A stretch of 64,000 nucleotides of DNA from Desulfovibrio sp. JC022 (GCF_010470665.1 NZ_VOPZ01000001.1:62001-126000); one strand, 5' to 3'. Positions 1 to 9,777 are shown, counted from the stretch's first letter. The notes: generated by a model not told the origin, from the sequence alone. A program made the numbers and translations.

Positions 1-222
1 TTTTTAAAAATAATAGATAAAAATTGGAACCTGTCAGACACAGGCTTCACGAATATGGATATGAGTGCTATAGGGCAATTGAAAACAAAGATTCGGTTCC
101 TTTTTATCCAATAAGATCCCGCAGGGGGGAACTTTGGGTGGGAATTTTTGTTTCGTACATATTTCTACTTACTAACTCTAATTATTTCAGTCGTTTATAA
201 GAGATGGGGATAAGGTTGAACT

Positions 223-1236
223 ATGAATGCAAAAGGTAGAATGGATGTTCCCGATGGTTTGAACGAGGAATATTACCAGATCAGTCCCGATATTCTTCAG
301 AGTTTCAATAAGTTCAGGCCGCCTCTCGATATTTTTATGTTCATGGAGGAAGTGGGCCGAATCGCGCCTTACTACAAGGTGGGAGGAAGGCTGAGCAAGG
401 AGCAGATTGAGCAGCTTGCCGGATTGGTTAAAGAAGGTCTTATCTTTGTTTCCCGTAAGGACCACCCGGTATACGTAAAGCATATCGCTTATCAGCTGGA
501 CCTCGTGCTTATTGACCGCAACCTTAAGGAAAGCGAGATTGCGGATATTTTTATGGAAGCCCTGACCATGCGCATGAGTGAGTTTCTGGATCAGCCTGTT
601 GCGGCTGTTACCGATAAGCTCTGGACCGATCTGATGGTTCTTACTGAATATCTGTGGAATGATCCCTACCGGATCAAGGCTCTTGCCAAGAGGCTGCACA
701 AGGAGCACACCCTTGCTCAGCATAGTGTGAATTGCGGAGTACTTGCCCTTGCAATTTTTATCCGCATGAAAGGCAAAAATTTTGCCAGCGGGGATATCAG
801 CCGTACCCATTTTGATCGGTTGACCGCCGGATTTTTCCTGCACGATATGGGTATGAGCAAGATTCCTCTGTTTATTCGTGAAAAGCCTAAGCCGCTGACC
901 ACGGATGAGCGTCAGAAAGTGGATAAACATCCCATGCTCGGCTATGAAATGCTCAGCAAACTCGACCTTAAATATAAGGAGATCGAGGCTTGCGTTATTG
1001 AGCATCATGAAAGGTTGACCGGCAAAGGGTATCCCCAGAAAAAATCCGGCCGTGAGATCAGTCAGCTGGGTCGCATTATCGCCGCAATCGATTCGTATTG
1101 CGCCATGATTACCAAGCGTCCTTTTGCTGAAGGAATTGATCCGCTCAAGGCTGCCACTGCCATTTCACAAGACAAGGGTTATGACCCGGAAGTCACCAAG
1201 AATATCCAGGCTTGGGCACTTACTTTGAAGAAATAG
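223..1236 (+). CDS. HD-GYP domain protein, probable cyclic-di-GMP phosphodiesterase
   Basis: 337 aa. The C-terminal half (about residues 150-320) is an HD-GYP domain: the metal-binding pair is H207-D208 (FFLHDMGMS), followed by KHPMLGYEML, the H261-H262-E263 motif and G269-Y270-P271. HD-GYP domains hydrolyse cyclic di-GMP in the cytoplasm; the usual HHExxDGxGYP has Thr instead of Asp here, so activity is likely but not certain. The first 140 residues match no family I recognise; no receiver domain or membrane segment is visible. The ATG is preceded by AAGG at suitable spacing. It is monocistronic, with a bidirectional terminator immediately downstream shared with the convergent CBS gene. Confidence 0.85.
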   Translation: MNAKGRMDVPDGLNEEYYQISPDILQSFNKFRPPLDIFMFMEEVGRIAPYYKVGGRLSKEQIEQLAGLVKEGLIFVSRKDHPVYVKHIAYQLDLVLIDRNLKESEIADIFMEALTMRMSEFLDQPVAAVTDKLWTDLMVLTEYLWNDPYRIKALAKRLHKEHTLAQHSVNCGVLALAIFIRMKGKNFASGDISRTHFDRLTAGFFLHDMGMSKIPLFIREKPKPLTTDERQKVDKHPMLGYEMLSKLDLKYKEIEACVIEHHERLTGKGYPQKKSGREISQLGRIIAAIDSYCAMITKRPFAEGIDPLKAATAISQDKGYDPEVTKNIQAWALTLKK

Positions 1237-1254
1237 ATTTATTTCATAAGCAAT

Positions 1255-1295
1255 AAAAACGGCCCTGTTTCCATAAAAGAAGCAGGGCCGTTTTT
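1255..1295. terminator. Bidirectional rho-independent terminator
   Basis: A 13 bp stem (AAAAACGGCCCTG paired with CAGGGCCGTTTTT) with a T-run on each strand lies between the convergent HD-GYP and CBS genes and can end both transcripts. Confidence 0.9.
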
Positions 1296-1342
1296 ATTAT
1301 GATAACAGATTGTTACACGAAGCGGCGAAGCAGAAATGTAAT

Positions 1343-1828
1343 TTAAAATTGCTGAACCAGATCGCGGGTGACTTCGCGATACACGTCGCTTAGCAGTACT
1401 ACGCCGATGATGTTTCCGCCTTCCTGCACCAGTGCCCAGGTTCTTTTCTTTTTGCGGAAAATTTCCAGTACAACCAGCATGGGGTCGGTGGGTTTGAGAA
1501 TCGCAACGTCTTCTTCGATGTGACCATCAAGTGCTGCGGAGCAGCATGCAGTTCCGGCCCTTTTGAAGGCCCGGTCCCAATCCGCTTCTTCGGACAGGCT
1601 CAGGTCTTCGTCTTTAAGCACCAGATCTTCTACCGCCTTGAGCATGGTCCAGATGGAGACCACTCCGCGCAGGGAACCGTTTTTCTTTTTCACTACCACA
1701 ATATGGTTGTCCGGTGCTTCCTTCATGCTGTCCCGGAGAGAGCGTACCGCCTCGGAAAGGCTTGCGGATTCATCAATTGTGGAAAATTCTTCATTCATTA
1801 TATCCCATGCTCTTTTTCTCAGCAGCAT
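1343..1828 (-). CDS. CBS-domain protein
   Basis: 161 aa consisting almost entirely of two CBS motifs, roughly residues 8-75 (ending GVVSIWTML) and 105-158 (ending IIGVVLLSDVYREV). CBS pairs bind adenine nucleotides and act as regulatory modules; with no catalytic domain attached its partner cannot be named. AAAGGAG lies 5 bases upstream of the ATG. It is the last gene of a leftward series rlmD, adenylate cyclase, HD protein, CBS protein. An adenylate cyclase upstream makes a nucleotide-sensing role plausible, but this is inference from position only. Confidence 0.8.
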   Translation of the reverse strand: MLLRKRAWDIMNEEFSTIDESASLSEAVRSLRDSMKEAPDNHIVVVKKKNGSLRGVVSIWTMLKAVEDLVLKDEDLSLSEEADWDRAFKRAGTACCSAALDGHIEEDVAILKPTDPMLVVLEIFRKKKRTWALVQEGGNIIGVVLLSDVYREVTRDLVQQF

Positions 1829-1926
1829 CGACTTCTCCTTTTGAACTTAATTAGCGGTTGAACAAATTCAGCTGGTAATCATTCACCATAGTTAAACCAT
1901 ATTTCACGAATTCATGCAAAAGCGGA

Positions 1927-3171
1927 TTACTCAAAGTCCGCCAGCAGCGGGCCCACGTGGATTCCGGCGACTACCGGATCTTCCATGTAGCTTTGGCTGA
2001 TGCGCCAGTACGCCTGATGCAGATGCGGGGAAGTAATCCCGTTTTGCAGGGCGTTATACGCTTCCATGAAGGCGGCAAGATGGTCGCAGAGCTTGAGCAG
2101 CTCCCCGTCTTTGGGATCATAGGAATCGTCATTGTACCGGGCATCGAGTGCTTCAGTGGATATCTTTTTTGCAAAACCGCCGACCATGGCTGCGGCGTCG
2201 AATTCCGACCCTGTGTCCACCCCGAGGAAATATCCTAACCTATCTGCTATCTGGTCGTACCCGTTTTCCTTAAGCGGGGCCATAATCCGTCTTTCCATTT
2301 CCTGATCTTCGTATTCCCTGATCAGCTCGCCGATGGTGGGATCTGACTTTTTGACCGGGGAGATTATGTCGCGGGTCAGCAGTTCCGGGATGTCGTGGAA
2401 GAGCCCTGCAAAAAAATTATTTTGTTTTCGGGACTGACAGGCCCCTTTTTCAAGGCTGAAAAACCATGCAAAGGTGGCCACAATGAATACATGTCCAAGT
2501 ACAGAGGTTTCCGGTATGCGCGGAGTCTGGGACCAGCGGGTCTGAAAACGCAGCCGCCCGCAAAGGTCGGCGAATCTGCCCAGGGGCGTTGATTCCGAAT
2601 TCAGTAACTCGTTTACACCTTCAAGGTCGGAATAGGATTTTAAACGGTCAATGAAATTTTGTTCAATTCCGGTAAGTTCATCGTCCGGTTGGTTGAGATG
2701 CTTAAGCAGCTTGAATTCGGAATAGCTGGCATACATGTGCGAGGCATCTAAAATCTGACGTGAAAGAGAGTTCTCATCCGGGTTAAGGTGGTATTCTGTC
2801 AGTCTTTCCAAAAACTCTTTACCCAGCGGCATTAGGCGCGGTCTGAGTTGCTTAAGGACCCACTTGGACAGTTTATGGTAATGTTCGGGATTTTCTTTAA
2901 TGCGGTAGAAAACCGGAGGCTTGATATCGGTAATGACCATGCGGAAGAGGTATTCGAAGATTCCGCCTTCAACTATTTCATTGCCCAGCCTGATTCTTTC
3001 TCTCGGCTCCAGCTTGTCTCCATTGAGGACGAAGAGAATCCATGCGGCGATCATTTTGTGGGCCTGCTTGTCCACTTCCACCAGTTCCATGGGCCGGAGC
3101 TTGTCGTTCCATCTTTTCATGAATGAACCGGAAAAAATCAGCTGGAGCAGGCTTTTGCGAATTATGGGCAT
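1927..3171 (-). CDS. HD-domain hydrolase, YfbR/HDDC2-like
   Basis: 414 aa. The middle of the protein carries an HD metal-dependent phosphohydrolase domain: HVFIVATFAWFFSLE supplies the first His and LFHDIPELLTRDIISPVK the His-Asp pair (near residue 258), a pattern typical of YfbR/HDDC2-type 5'-nucleotidases. The N-terminal 190 residues have no family I recognise. AAGGA precedes the ATG. It lies 57 bp downstream of the adenylate cyclase on the same strand and probably shares its transcript. Substrate unknown; a nucleotide monophosphate would fit the fold. Confidence 0.75.
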   Translation of the reverse strand: MPIIRKSLLQLIFSGSFMKRWNDKLRPMELVEVDKQAHKMIAAWILFVLNGDKLEPRERIRLGNEIVEGGIFEYLFRMVITDIKPPVFYRIKENPEHYHKLSKWVLKQLRPRLMPLGKEFLERLTEYHLNPDENSLSRQILDASHMYASYSEFKLLKHLNQPDDELTGIEQNFIDRLKSYSDLEGVNELLNSESTPLGRFADLCGRLRFQTRWSQTPRIPETSVLGHVFIVATFAWFFSLEKGACQSRKQNNFFAGLFHDIPELLTRDIISPVKKSDPTIGELIREYEDQEMERRIMAPLKENGYDQIADRLGYFLGVDTGSEFDAAAMVGGFAKKISTEALDARYNDDSYDPKDGELLKLCDHLAAFMEAYNALQNGITSPHLHQAYWRISQSYMEDPVVAGIHVGPLLADFE

Positions 3172-3228
3172 TGGAGTTTTCCTTGCGTCTGTTTTATCCG
3201 GTGGTGGTTTTATATATTGTCTGAAGCC

Positions 3229-6200
3229 CTAGACCACCGGGATCTTAAGGTACGGGCATTCAGAATTCTGAGGTACAAACTGTCCCAGTTTAATTTCCCC
3301 GTCGCAAAGTGAGCCAAGCTCCTCTTGCAAATATTTTTCCGGTGTTTCGAGTAATTTCATACTGACCTTGAGCGGTCTGCAAAAAACTTCACCCCAGTTG
3401 GTGCTGTATACAAAATGCACTTCCTGAATTTTTTTGCTTTCAGGCGGGGAACACAGGTTCACAATAAAGAATCCTCTTACCATGCGTTCTGCATTCAAGG
3501 TTTCCTCAATAGGGATATTGAAAGTTACCTTGGGCGGGAAAAACAGCATCAGTTCGCTGAACAGCTTCTTTATTTCACGTTCCCGCAGTGGACCGGAACT
3601 TATATCGGTTTTGACCTGCATGTCCTGATTGTACAAACCGTTCAAGGTCAGCCAGACCAGCATGAAGTGAAGGTTCCGGCCCGATTCAATGCGGGTCAGG
3701 ATATTTCTGGCCCCGGATTCATCAGGGTATTCTCCGTGAACATTCCAGATATTTTCCTGTTCAGAGCGGGAAATATTAATGGAATTGAAAAAGTGGGTTC
3801 TGGGGCCGGGCAGGGATAAGCGCAGGATTTTGTCCTTGCGCTTGGCAAAGGTTGAGAAGATGACCCTGCCCAAGCGGGTCAGGTCTTCCGGGGTTATGGA
3901 CATGCCGGGGATTTTATCCTGTTTTCCCCGTACCTTCATATAGGTGTTGATCATGAATTGGTTTATCCGCCTGCCGAGCTCTGCCACGGAACTGAAATCG
4001 GAAAGGTCTTTGAAGTCTTCAAAGGCTCCGCTGGCTTCATCACCGGACAAATTCATGGTGAATTCCAGCAATTCAATTTCTTCGGGACGGTTCGGGATGG
4101 ACTGAACATCATTTTTTCCGACAAGTCCGCATTTTAAGCGCAGGGCCATGGCTGTCAGCCAGATGTATTCTTCTTGCCCGTGTGATTTGTAAAATTCAGC
4201 CAGATCCTGATAAAGGCGCATGTAGGGATCAACCCGTTTGATACTGCGTTTCCCGCTGATAATGTTCTTTTTCAGCTTCTCGCAGAGCAGGGAGTATTTG
4301 CTGTCCAAAGTATAAAGCTCCAAGAGACCGAATTTCATAATTGATTTAAAGGGGCTTTTAATGCCTTTGACGATCTGCCAGAGGGATGCCCCGAAAAATT
4401 CTTCAACCGGAATGCTTGGTATATTGCCGAGGTCTACGTAAAAATCATTATCTTTGAGCAGGGCGACTTTCTTTTTAGTGTCTCCATATCCCTTTTCCCC
4501 GGTTTCGGGAGGAGTGAACCACCATAAAGGCGGTTTGCCGGCCAACAGCAGGGCAGTGCGGTAAAATTCTTCTTTAAGTATTGCGCTTTGCGCTGAGCCG
4601 GAGCTTTCTTCATCACTTAGCCCGAAAAGATTGTTGCGTATTTCGCGGGTATCCATGATGAAAAAATGGATTTCAAGGCCGAATTCATTCATGGCCCATT
4701 TTTCAATGGCTTTAAGTTTTATGCTCAGTTTTTCCCTGTTTTCGGCTGTCTTGCCCGCAAAGTTGCAACAAACCCAGCAGTCTAGGTCTGAATCAGGGGT
4801 CTGGGCGATGGTACCGGTACTGCCGATAGACATGAAAGCTTCAACGGGAATGGCTGATTTCGCTCCGATGTCATATTTTATTTCCGGGAAGAATTCTTCC
4901 AGAAGTTTGATCGTCAGCGGGGAAAGTTCGTAACCGCAGATTCTGGAGCCCATGCATAGATGGTCCATTCCTGATTTAATTTCGAATACGTTCGTGTGCA
5001 GCAAGGCTGGTAGAATTTTAAGTAATTTTTTGCTGTCAGTTTCTAATTTTGACTCAGACCATTTCAGCCTTCTGTTATTGTTGTCTGCAAAGCATTTGTG
5101 GCAATGTTCAATATCTTTAAGTACATACCAGCGTTTGATGGCTTTGTGCAAAATCCCGCGCCCGTACTCGCTGATGTCGCCGAATCCTGCGGATCTTTTT
5201 TTCTTTTTTTCCCTTGCAGAGAGCCTTGCCGCAAATGTTTTGCCCATGGCTCTCAGTAATTCCGGTGATTCCGACTTTACATTCATGGCCCGGCAGGTAT
5301 TGGTGTTACATTGCGTAAAATGTGAACCGTGGATTCCTGAATCCCTGAACAATGCGGTTTCAAAATCAGACAAGCTGAAATCGCATCCCCTGATCATTCC
5401 TTTATAAAAAAAAGCTTCCCGGAAATCACAGGCTAGGAACATTATTCGTGTAAATCTTGTGCGGCAGAAATATGTACCGGTAGTGGCAACCGCATTGAAC
5501 TGACAATTCTTGAGATTGCTCAGAAAGAATACCGCTGAATCAAAATGGGAAGTTTCAAAAAAGCAGTTTTCAAACGTACAGTCATAGAATGTGGATTCAT
5601 CAAGGGAGCAACTGCTGAAATTGCAATCATGGAATTCACATTCAAGAAAGACAGCATTGCTGAAGGTGCAGCCTTCAAAGGTACATCCCTTAAAAGAGCA
5701 CTCCTCCATAAATGATTCTTTGAATTCGCAGGCTGAAAAAGTTGAGGTCTGGAAGGTCAGCCCTCGGGAAAGGCTTTTCCATTTGTTGAGTTTGTGCAGC
5801 CTTTGATTGGTGATCTGGCCATCTGTATATACGTCCGGCATGCCGTCGGATTGTTGTGCTATCGGTTTTCCGAAAATTCGCTTGAATCCGGTCTTTTCCT
5901 GCTCCTTGTTCTCAATGTTGAGCACAATGGGGCCGCCCTGTTTGACGAAATCAACACCGGGGACGGTCTTTCCTTCAATCATTTCCGGTCTGATCGGTTC
6001 AGCGAGGGTGTCGGTATCCATTATTCGGGCCAGCACCGGCTTGAGGCTGTTTTTCTTTTTACTGCGGGATTGTTTGAGTACCTCGCTCAAAAGACTTCCG
6101 AAACATTGAGGGTCCTCTTCACTTATTGTTGAATAGAGAACCGCAAGCACCGGGGTGCGAAATCCTTCTAGAATTTCGTTCATGAAGCGCGCAAAATTAT

Positions 6201-7155
6201 CATTGTTCAGCAGCGGAACCCGGTTGATAAGTTCCGCACGTAGTTTGGGCGTTTCATTGAATATCTGGGCAAATATCCTGCCTCTGCGACTGTCCCCGAA
6301 TTTAGTCAAAAAATCCATGGCCGCTTTGGCTAAGGGCAGGGAAGGAGACTTAGCCAGTGGCAGAACTTCCTTAAGCAGTTCGTCATCAATTTCATCGGCG
6401 AGCCTTTCCACTGCACGGAGCACCTTTTCCATGATAATGGGGTCCATGGTTTTCAGGTGAAAAGAGACATCACTGACCATTTCCCCGTCCGGGTAGGGGG
6501 GCATGCTGTCCGTGCAGAGGGTTATTTCATCAAGGCTTTCCGGTTCGCGCAGTTGTTTCCGACAGTTTTCACCATAGTTGCCGGCCATGAACCGGGCCAG
6601 CGAGCTGAATGAAAGTTGTCCTTTGCGGGTCCCATTTTTTTCAAAGAAATCAATGCTCTTGGATAGGTCCAGATCTTTTGCCAGATCAAGAATGGATTTT
6701 GCGAATTTGATCCTTTCCGGGACATCGTCATTTGGCACAGTGAGCATGCGGTCAGCTACTGCAATGGCTGTGTGATCGTTTTGCCGGGAGAACCAGTCCT
6801 TTATCCGTGAAAACGGAAGCAACCGATTGCAGAGCAGGAGGGCGGCAAGGTTTCTGCCGCAAGGTCCCATCATGGCGAGATTGTCGAGACAGATGTCCTC
6901 GGTCGTATCATCCGGGACTGGCGCAAATGATATTTTACCGCTCTGCTCAGCTTGCAGTTCAATGGATTTCAGGCCGAGACCGTAAAGCAGCATGGCGTAT
7001 CTGGCTGATTCAATACCGTCCGGGGAAGTTTGAACCCTGCTGAATTTGCCGTCAATTTTGTAACGCAATTCCGCAAGCTGCCGTTCTTCAGGAGGGTAGA
7101 GATTCAGCCTGCGCAGTTCCCCTAGCAGGGTGTCATGTGTTTCAGTCTCAGCCAT
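3229..7155 (-). CDS. cyaA: Giant class I adenylate cyclase with HEAT-like N-terminus and pentapeptide repeats
   Basis: 1308 aa, well over the roughly 850 aa of enterobacterial CyaA. Residues 1-390 look helical and repetitive (HEAT-like, with many alternating Leu/Ala helices). About 455-620 is a run of pentapeptide repeats of the A(D/N)LXX type (CSFKGCTFEGCTF, CEFHDCNFSSC), which fold as a right-handed beta-helix. The remainder is the class I cyclase: near residue 775 the nucleotidyltransferase motif GSTGTIAQTPDSDLDCWVC provides the Gly-Ser and paired Asp residues that bind metal and ATP. The predicted product is cAMP, made in the cytoplasm. It lacks the phosphohistidine-linked regulatory tail that I can recognise in E. 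coli CyaA; control may instead run through the N-terminal scaffold. 17 bp downstream of rlmD. Confidence 0.85.
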   Translation of the reverse strand: MAETETHDTLLGELRRLNLYPPEERQLAELRYKIDGKFSRVQTSPDGIESARYAMLLYGLGLKSIELQAEQSGKISFAPVPDDTTEDICLDNLAMMGPCGRNLAALLLCNRLLPFSRIKDWFSRQNDHTAIAVADRMLTVPNDDVPERIKFAKSILDLAKDLDLSKSIDFFEKNGTRKGQLSFSSLARFMAGNYGENCRKQLREPESLDEITLCTDSMPPYPDGEMVSDVSFHLKTMDPIIMEKVLRAVERLADEIDDELLKEVLPLAKSPSLPLAKAAMDFLTKFGDSRRGRIFAQIFNETPKLRAELINRVPLLNNDNFARFMNEILEGFRTPVLAVLYSTISEEDPQCFGSLLSEVLKQSRSKKKNSLKPVLARIMDTDTLAEPIRPEMIEGKTVPGVDFVKQGGPIVLNIENKEQEKTGFKRIFGKPIAQQSDGMPDVYTDGQITNQRLHKLNKWKSLSRGLTFQTSTFSACEFKESFMEECSFKGCTFEGCTFSNAVFLECEFHDCNFSSCSLDESTFYDCTFENCFFETSHFDSAVFFLSNLKNCQFNAVATTGTYFCRTRFTRIMFLACDFREAFFYKGMIRGCDFSLSDFETALFRDSGIHGSHFTQCNTNTCRAMNVKSESPELLRAMGKTFAARLSAREKKKKRSAGFGDISEYGRGILHKAIKRWYVLKDIEHCHKCFADNNNRRLKWSESKLETDSKKLLKILPALLHTNVFEIKSGMDHLCMGSRICGYELSPLTIKLLEEFFPEIKYDIGAKSAIPVEAFMSIGSTGTIAQTPDSDLDCWVCCNFAGKTAENREKLSIKLKAIEKWAMNEFGLEIHFFIMDTREIRNNLFGLSDEESSGSAQSAILKEEFYRTALLLAGKPPLWWFTPPETGEKGYGDTKKKVALLKDNDFYVDLGNIPSIPVEEFFGASLWQIVKGIKSPFKSIMKFGLLELYTLDSKYSLLCEKLKKNIISGKRSIKRVDPYMRLYQDLAEFYKSHGQEEYIWLTAMALRLKCGLVGKNDVQSIPNRPEEIELLEFTMNLSGDEASGAFEDFKDLSDFSSVAELGRRINQFMINTYMKVRGKQDKIPGMSITPEDLTRLGRVIFSTFAKRKDKILRLSLPGPRTHFFNSINISRSEQENIWNVHGEYPDESGARNILTRIESGRNLHFMLVWLTLNGLYNQDMQVKTDISSGPLREREIKKLFSELMLFFPPKVTFNIPIEETLNAERMVRGFFIVNLCSPPESKKIQEVHFVYSTNWGEVFCRPLKVSMKLLETPEKYLQEELGSLCDGEIKLGQFVPQNSECPYLKIPVV

Positions 7156-7172
7156 AAAATATCCTGACCTGT

Positions 7173-8570
7173 TTAGCTTGTTTTCGTCAACAGCGCGATG
7201 GATTCCACATGAGCCGTATGCGGGAACATATCTACTGCTGCAAAGCGGTCCAGTCTGTAGCTGCCATCCATTTTAGCCACATCACGGGCAAGAGTTGCAG
7301 GGTTGCAGGAGATATAGAGAATCTTTTCAGGTCTCAGCTCAAGCAGTTTATTTAAAGATGGCTCAGGCACTCCGGAACGCGGAGGGTCAACGATGACCAT
7401 ATCCGGGCGGTCCAGATCAGCTGGCAGCCCTATTTCGGAAGCAAGGTTGCCTACAATGTATTGCGTGTTTTCCAGTCCGTTGAGCGTAGCGTTTTCTTTT
7501 GCTGATTCCACGGATTCTTCGGAAACCTCAATGCCGATGAGTTTACCAACATCCTTGGCCATGAACATGCCGATGCCGCCGGACCCGCAGAAAAGGTCCC
7601 AGACCACATCGTTGGGGCCGGGAGCAGCCAGCTCTGAACTTTTTCGGTACAGAATCTCCGCTCCTTTAGAGTTGGTCTGGAAAAAGGCATTGGGAGTGAT
7701 ACGATAGTTAATTTCACTGCCGTCGGCACGGGTCAGTGTTTCGGTAATGTAATCCAGCCCGGTCAGCGAAATGAGTCTTTCACCGGTGGCGAGGTCCGCA
7801 CGTCCTTTGCGGGTGGAGTGCGCAAAGCTCTTAAGTTGCGGAATGTTGTCGAATAGGAGTTTACCCAGCCCCTTGATGGTGTGATGGGATTTTGCCGGTT
7901 CGGTGATCAGATGGATCATCATTTCCCCGCTGTAGTGGGAGAAACGGACCACCAGCTTGCGCCAGTATCCGCCCCGGTTGTGGCGGTAGGTGCCGATCCC
8001 GGTTCGGGCGCAATAATCACGGACCAGTGCCGGGATGTCGGCACATTGTTCCGGGAGCAGGGGGCAGCTGTGGATATTGAGCACTTCAGTTTCAGAGCCG
8101 CGTCGTTTAAATCCCAGTTTCAGGGCATCGCCGATGCCGTGAAAGGAAAATTCCATTTTGTTGCGGTAGCCGTATTCCAAGGGAGAAGGCAGGGCTTCAT
8201 CGCCCATGCCCGGAGTGTTATCAGCTATTTTTCCGATGCGTTCCAGTGTTTCACAGACCTGACGTCCTTTCCAGAATGTCTGTGCACTGTATTTTATATC
8301 CTGATGTAGGCAGCCGCCGCAGGAACCGAAATGTTTACAGGCCGGAGTCTGTTCTTCTTCAACATGGCTGATGATTTCAGTGCGCCGTGCTTCTGCGAAC
8401 CGTTTTTTCGACTTGGTGATTTCGCAGCGAACTGTCTGACCCGGAACAACTCCTTCCACAAACAGGGTCAGGCCTTCGTAGCGTCCGATGCCACGGCCCC
8501 CGAAAGCCAGTGATTCAATTTTGGTTTCAATTATATCGCCTTTACGGATAGGCTTGGTATCATTGCTCAT
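7173..8570 (-). CDS. rlmD: 23S rRNA (uracil-C5)-methyltransferase, RlmD/RumA family
   Basis: 465 aa from the ATG at 8570, chosen because AAAGGAGA lies just upstream; a longer reading to 8675 exists but has no such site and would run into the divergent gene. Residues 5-65 form a TRAM RNA-binding domain. C78, C84 and C87 (ACKHFGSCGGC) are three ligands of the [4Fe-4S] cluster, the fourth being a later Cys. The SAM-binding motif is WDLFCGSGGIGMFMA and the catalytic Cys lies in YISCNPATLARD. The enzyme methylates C5 of a uridine in RNA; whether the target is U1939 or U747 of 23S rRNA cannot be told. First gene of a leftward operon with the adenylate cyclase. Confidence 0.9.
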   Translation of the reverse strand: MSNDTKPIRKGDIIETKIESLAFGGRGIGRYEGLTLFVEGVVPGQTVRCEITKSKKRFAEARRTEIISHVEEEQTPACKHFGSCGGCLHQDIKYSAQTFWKGRQVCETLERIGKIADNTPGMGDEALPSPLEYGYRNKMEFSFHGIGDALKLGFKRRGSETEVLNIHSCPLLPEQCADIPALVRDYCARTGIGTYRHNRGGYWRKLVVRFSHYSGEMMIHLITEPAKSHHTIKGLGKLLFDNIPQLKSFAHSTRKGRADLATGERLISLTGLDYITETLTRADGSEINYRITPNAFFQTNSKGAEILYRKSSELAAPGPNDVVWDLFCGSGGIGMFMAKDVGKLIGIEVSEESVESAKENATLNGLENTQYIVGNLASEIGLPADLDRPDMVIVDPPRSGVPEPSLNKLLELRPEKILYISCNPATLARDVAKMDGSYRLDRFAAVDMFPHTAHVESIALLTKTS

Positions 8571-8609
8571 GTTTGACAGTTCTCCTTTGGTCGCTGTACG
8601 CTTCAGTCC

Positions 8610-8918
8610 ATGATTGATAAAGCTACAGCACTTGAATCGGTTTTGCGGAAGCTTAAAAAACTTCCCGTGGGGCATTGCATAGACCTGCGCACTTATAAAC
8701 GCAACCGTTCCCTTTTAATTTTGCATATTCGAGAGCAGGAATTCATTATTTACGAAGACGGCTATGAAACAATGGAGCATGAGTCTGCAATCAAGGGCAT
8801 GAAAAAACTCCTGAAGACCCTTTTTAAAAGGGAATTTCCACGCAGCAACAAAATTCGTATGTATGAGCTTGGCGAGTACAACGAAGAGAAACACCGCCGT
8901 GAAATGAAAAAGTTATAG
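8610..8918 (+). CDS. Conserved hypothetical protein, 102 aa
   Basis: A small basic protein starting MIDKATALESVLRKLKK and ending REMKKL; several beta-strand-like stretches (RSLLILHIREQEFIIYEDGY) followed by a Lys/Arg-rich helix. I do not recognise the family. The ATG at 8610 has no clear ribosome binding site and sits only 39 bp from the divergent rlmD start, so the two promoters must overlap or one transcript is leaderless. No Cys pairs, signal peptide or membrane segment. Possibly a nucleic-acid-associated protein given its charge, but that is a guess. Confidence 0.65.
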   Translation: MIDKATALESVLRKLKKLPVGHCIDLRTYKRNRSLLILHIREQEFIIYEDGYETMEHESAIKGMKKLLKTLFKREFPRSNKIRMYELGEYNEEKHRREMKKL

Positions 8919-8987
8919 AAGCTTGCCACCGTCCCGAAATCTGCATAATGGTAACATGCATTGTAATAAAATGGGCAGGAGAGATAA

Positions 8988-9713
8988 ATGATTAGATGTT
9001 TTTTGTTTGTACAGCTTTTGCTGCTGATGGTCGCGGTTCCGTCTTTTGCGCAGGATGAAACTCAGAACAGGACGGAAGGGAGTTCCTCCGGGGCTGAGAC
9101 AATTGTGATTCCCGCAGATTATAAAGAGCAAGGCATGGCTTCATGGTATGGGGAAAAATTTCAGGGAAAGCTTACCGCCAGCGGTGAGCCATATGACATG
9201 GAAAAAATGACCGCCGCCCACAATTACCTGCCGCTGGGCGTTAAAGTAAGTGTCACCAATCTCAGCAATAAGAAGAAAGTTGCAGTGATCATTAACGACC
9301 GTGGTCCTTTTGTGCCGGATCGCATTATCGATCTTTCCCGCGCCGCAGCTCAGAAACTTGGTTTTATTGATGCCGGTAAGGTCAAGGTGCTTATTGAGCC
9401 CTACCGCCCGGAACCAGAACCGAAGCCTGCGGCCGCTCCTGCTCCGGTCATTGTGCACAAGAAGCTTTACGGCGCATTCTACATTCAGGCCGGAGCCTAT
9501 AAAGTAAAGGCCAATGCCGACCGTCTCATTGAAAGGCTGAATAAGGCCGGATTCCACAATACCCGCACTGTCCGGGTTGTCACCGACAGTGCCCAGATTT
9601 TCAAGGTTCAGCTTGGTATGTACAAGACCTTGGCAAATGTCCGTAAAGCGCACGGTTCTCTTGGAAAAGGCTTTCCGGGGACGTTTATTCTTGCGGATGT
9701 GATTCAGGATTAG
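8988..9713 (+). CDS. rlpA: RlpA-like septal lytic transglycosylase with SPOR domain
   Basis: 241 aa. A signal peptide (about 22 residues ending SFAQ) has no lipobox Cys, so unlike E. coli RlpA it is probably soluble in the periplasm. Residues 45-120 are the RlpA double-psi beta-barrel, with MASWYGEKFQGKLTASGEPYD and the catalytic-type Asp in INDRGPFVPDRIIDLS. A Pro/Glu-rich linker leads to a C-terminal SPOR domain (about 160-240) that binds denuded septal glycan. RlpA proteins cleave such glycan and help daughter-cell separation. GGAGAG precedes the ATG. A strong terminator follows. Confidence 0.88.
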   Translation: MIRCFLFVQLLLLMVAVPSFAQDETQNRTEGSSSGAETIVIPADYKEQGMASWYGEKFQGKLTASGEPYDMEKMTAAHNYLPLGVKVSVTNLSNKKKVAVIINDRGPFVPDRIIDLSRAAAQKLGFIDAGKVKVLIEPYRPEPEPKPAAAPAPVIVHKKLYGAFYIQAGAYKVKANADRLIERLNKAGFHNTRTVRVVTDSAQIFKVQLGMYKTLANVRKAHGSLGKGFPGTFILADVIQD

Positions 9714-9736
9714 GTCTTTTTTTTAAATTTGATATG

Positions 9737-9777
9737 AAAAAGTCCCGCAACACTTTCCGTGTTGCGGGACTTTTTTT
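9737..9777. terminator. Rho-independent terminator after rlpA
   Basis: A 14 bp stem (GTCCCGCAACAC pairing with GTGTTGCGGGAC plus flanking A/T pairs) with seven T on the plus strand; A-run on the other side, so it may also serve the convergent fxsA. Confidence 0.92.

Noticed and set aside
1-222. Possible gene or RNA at the left edge
   Set aside because: AT-rich, only one short hairpin (CCTGT/ACAGG at 31-45); probably promoter region of the HD-GYP gene.
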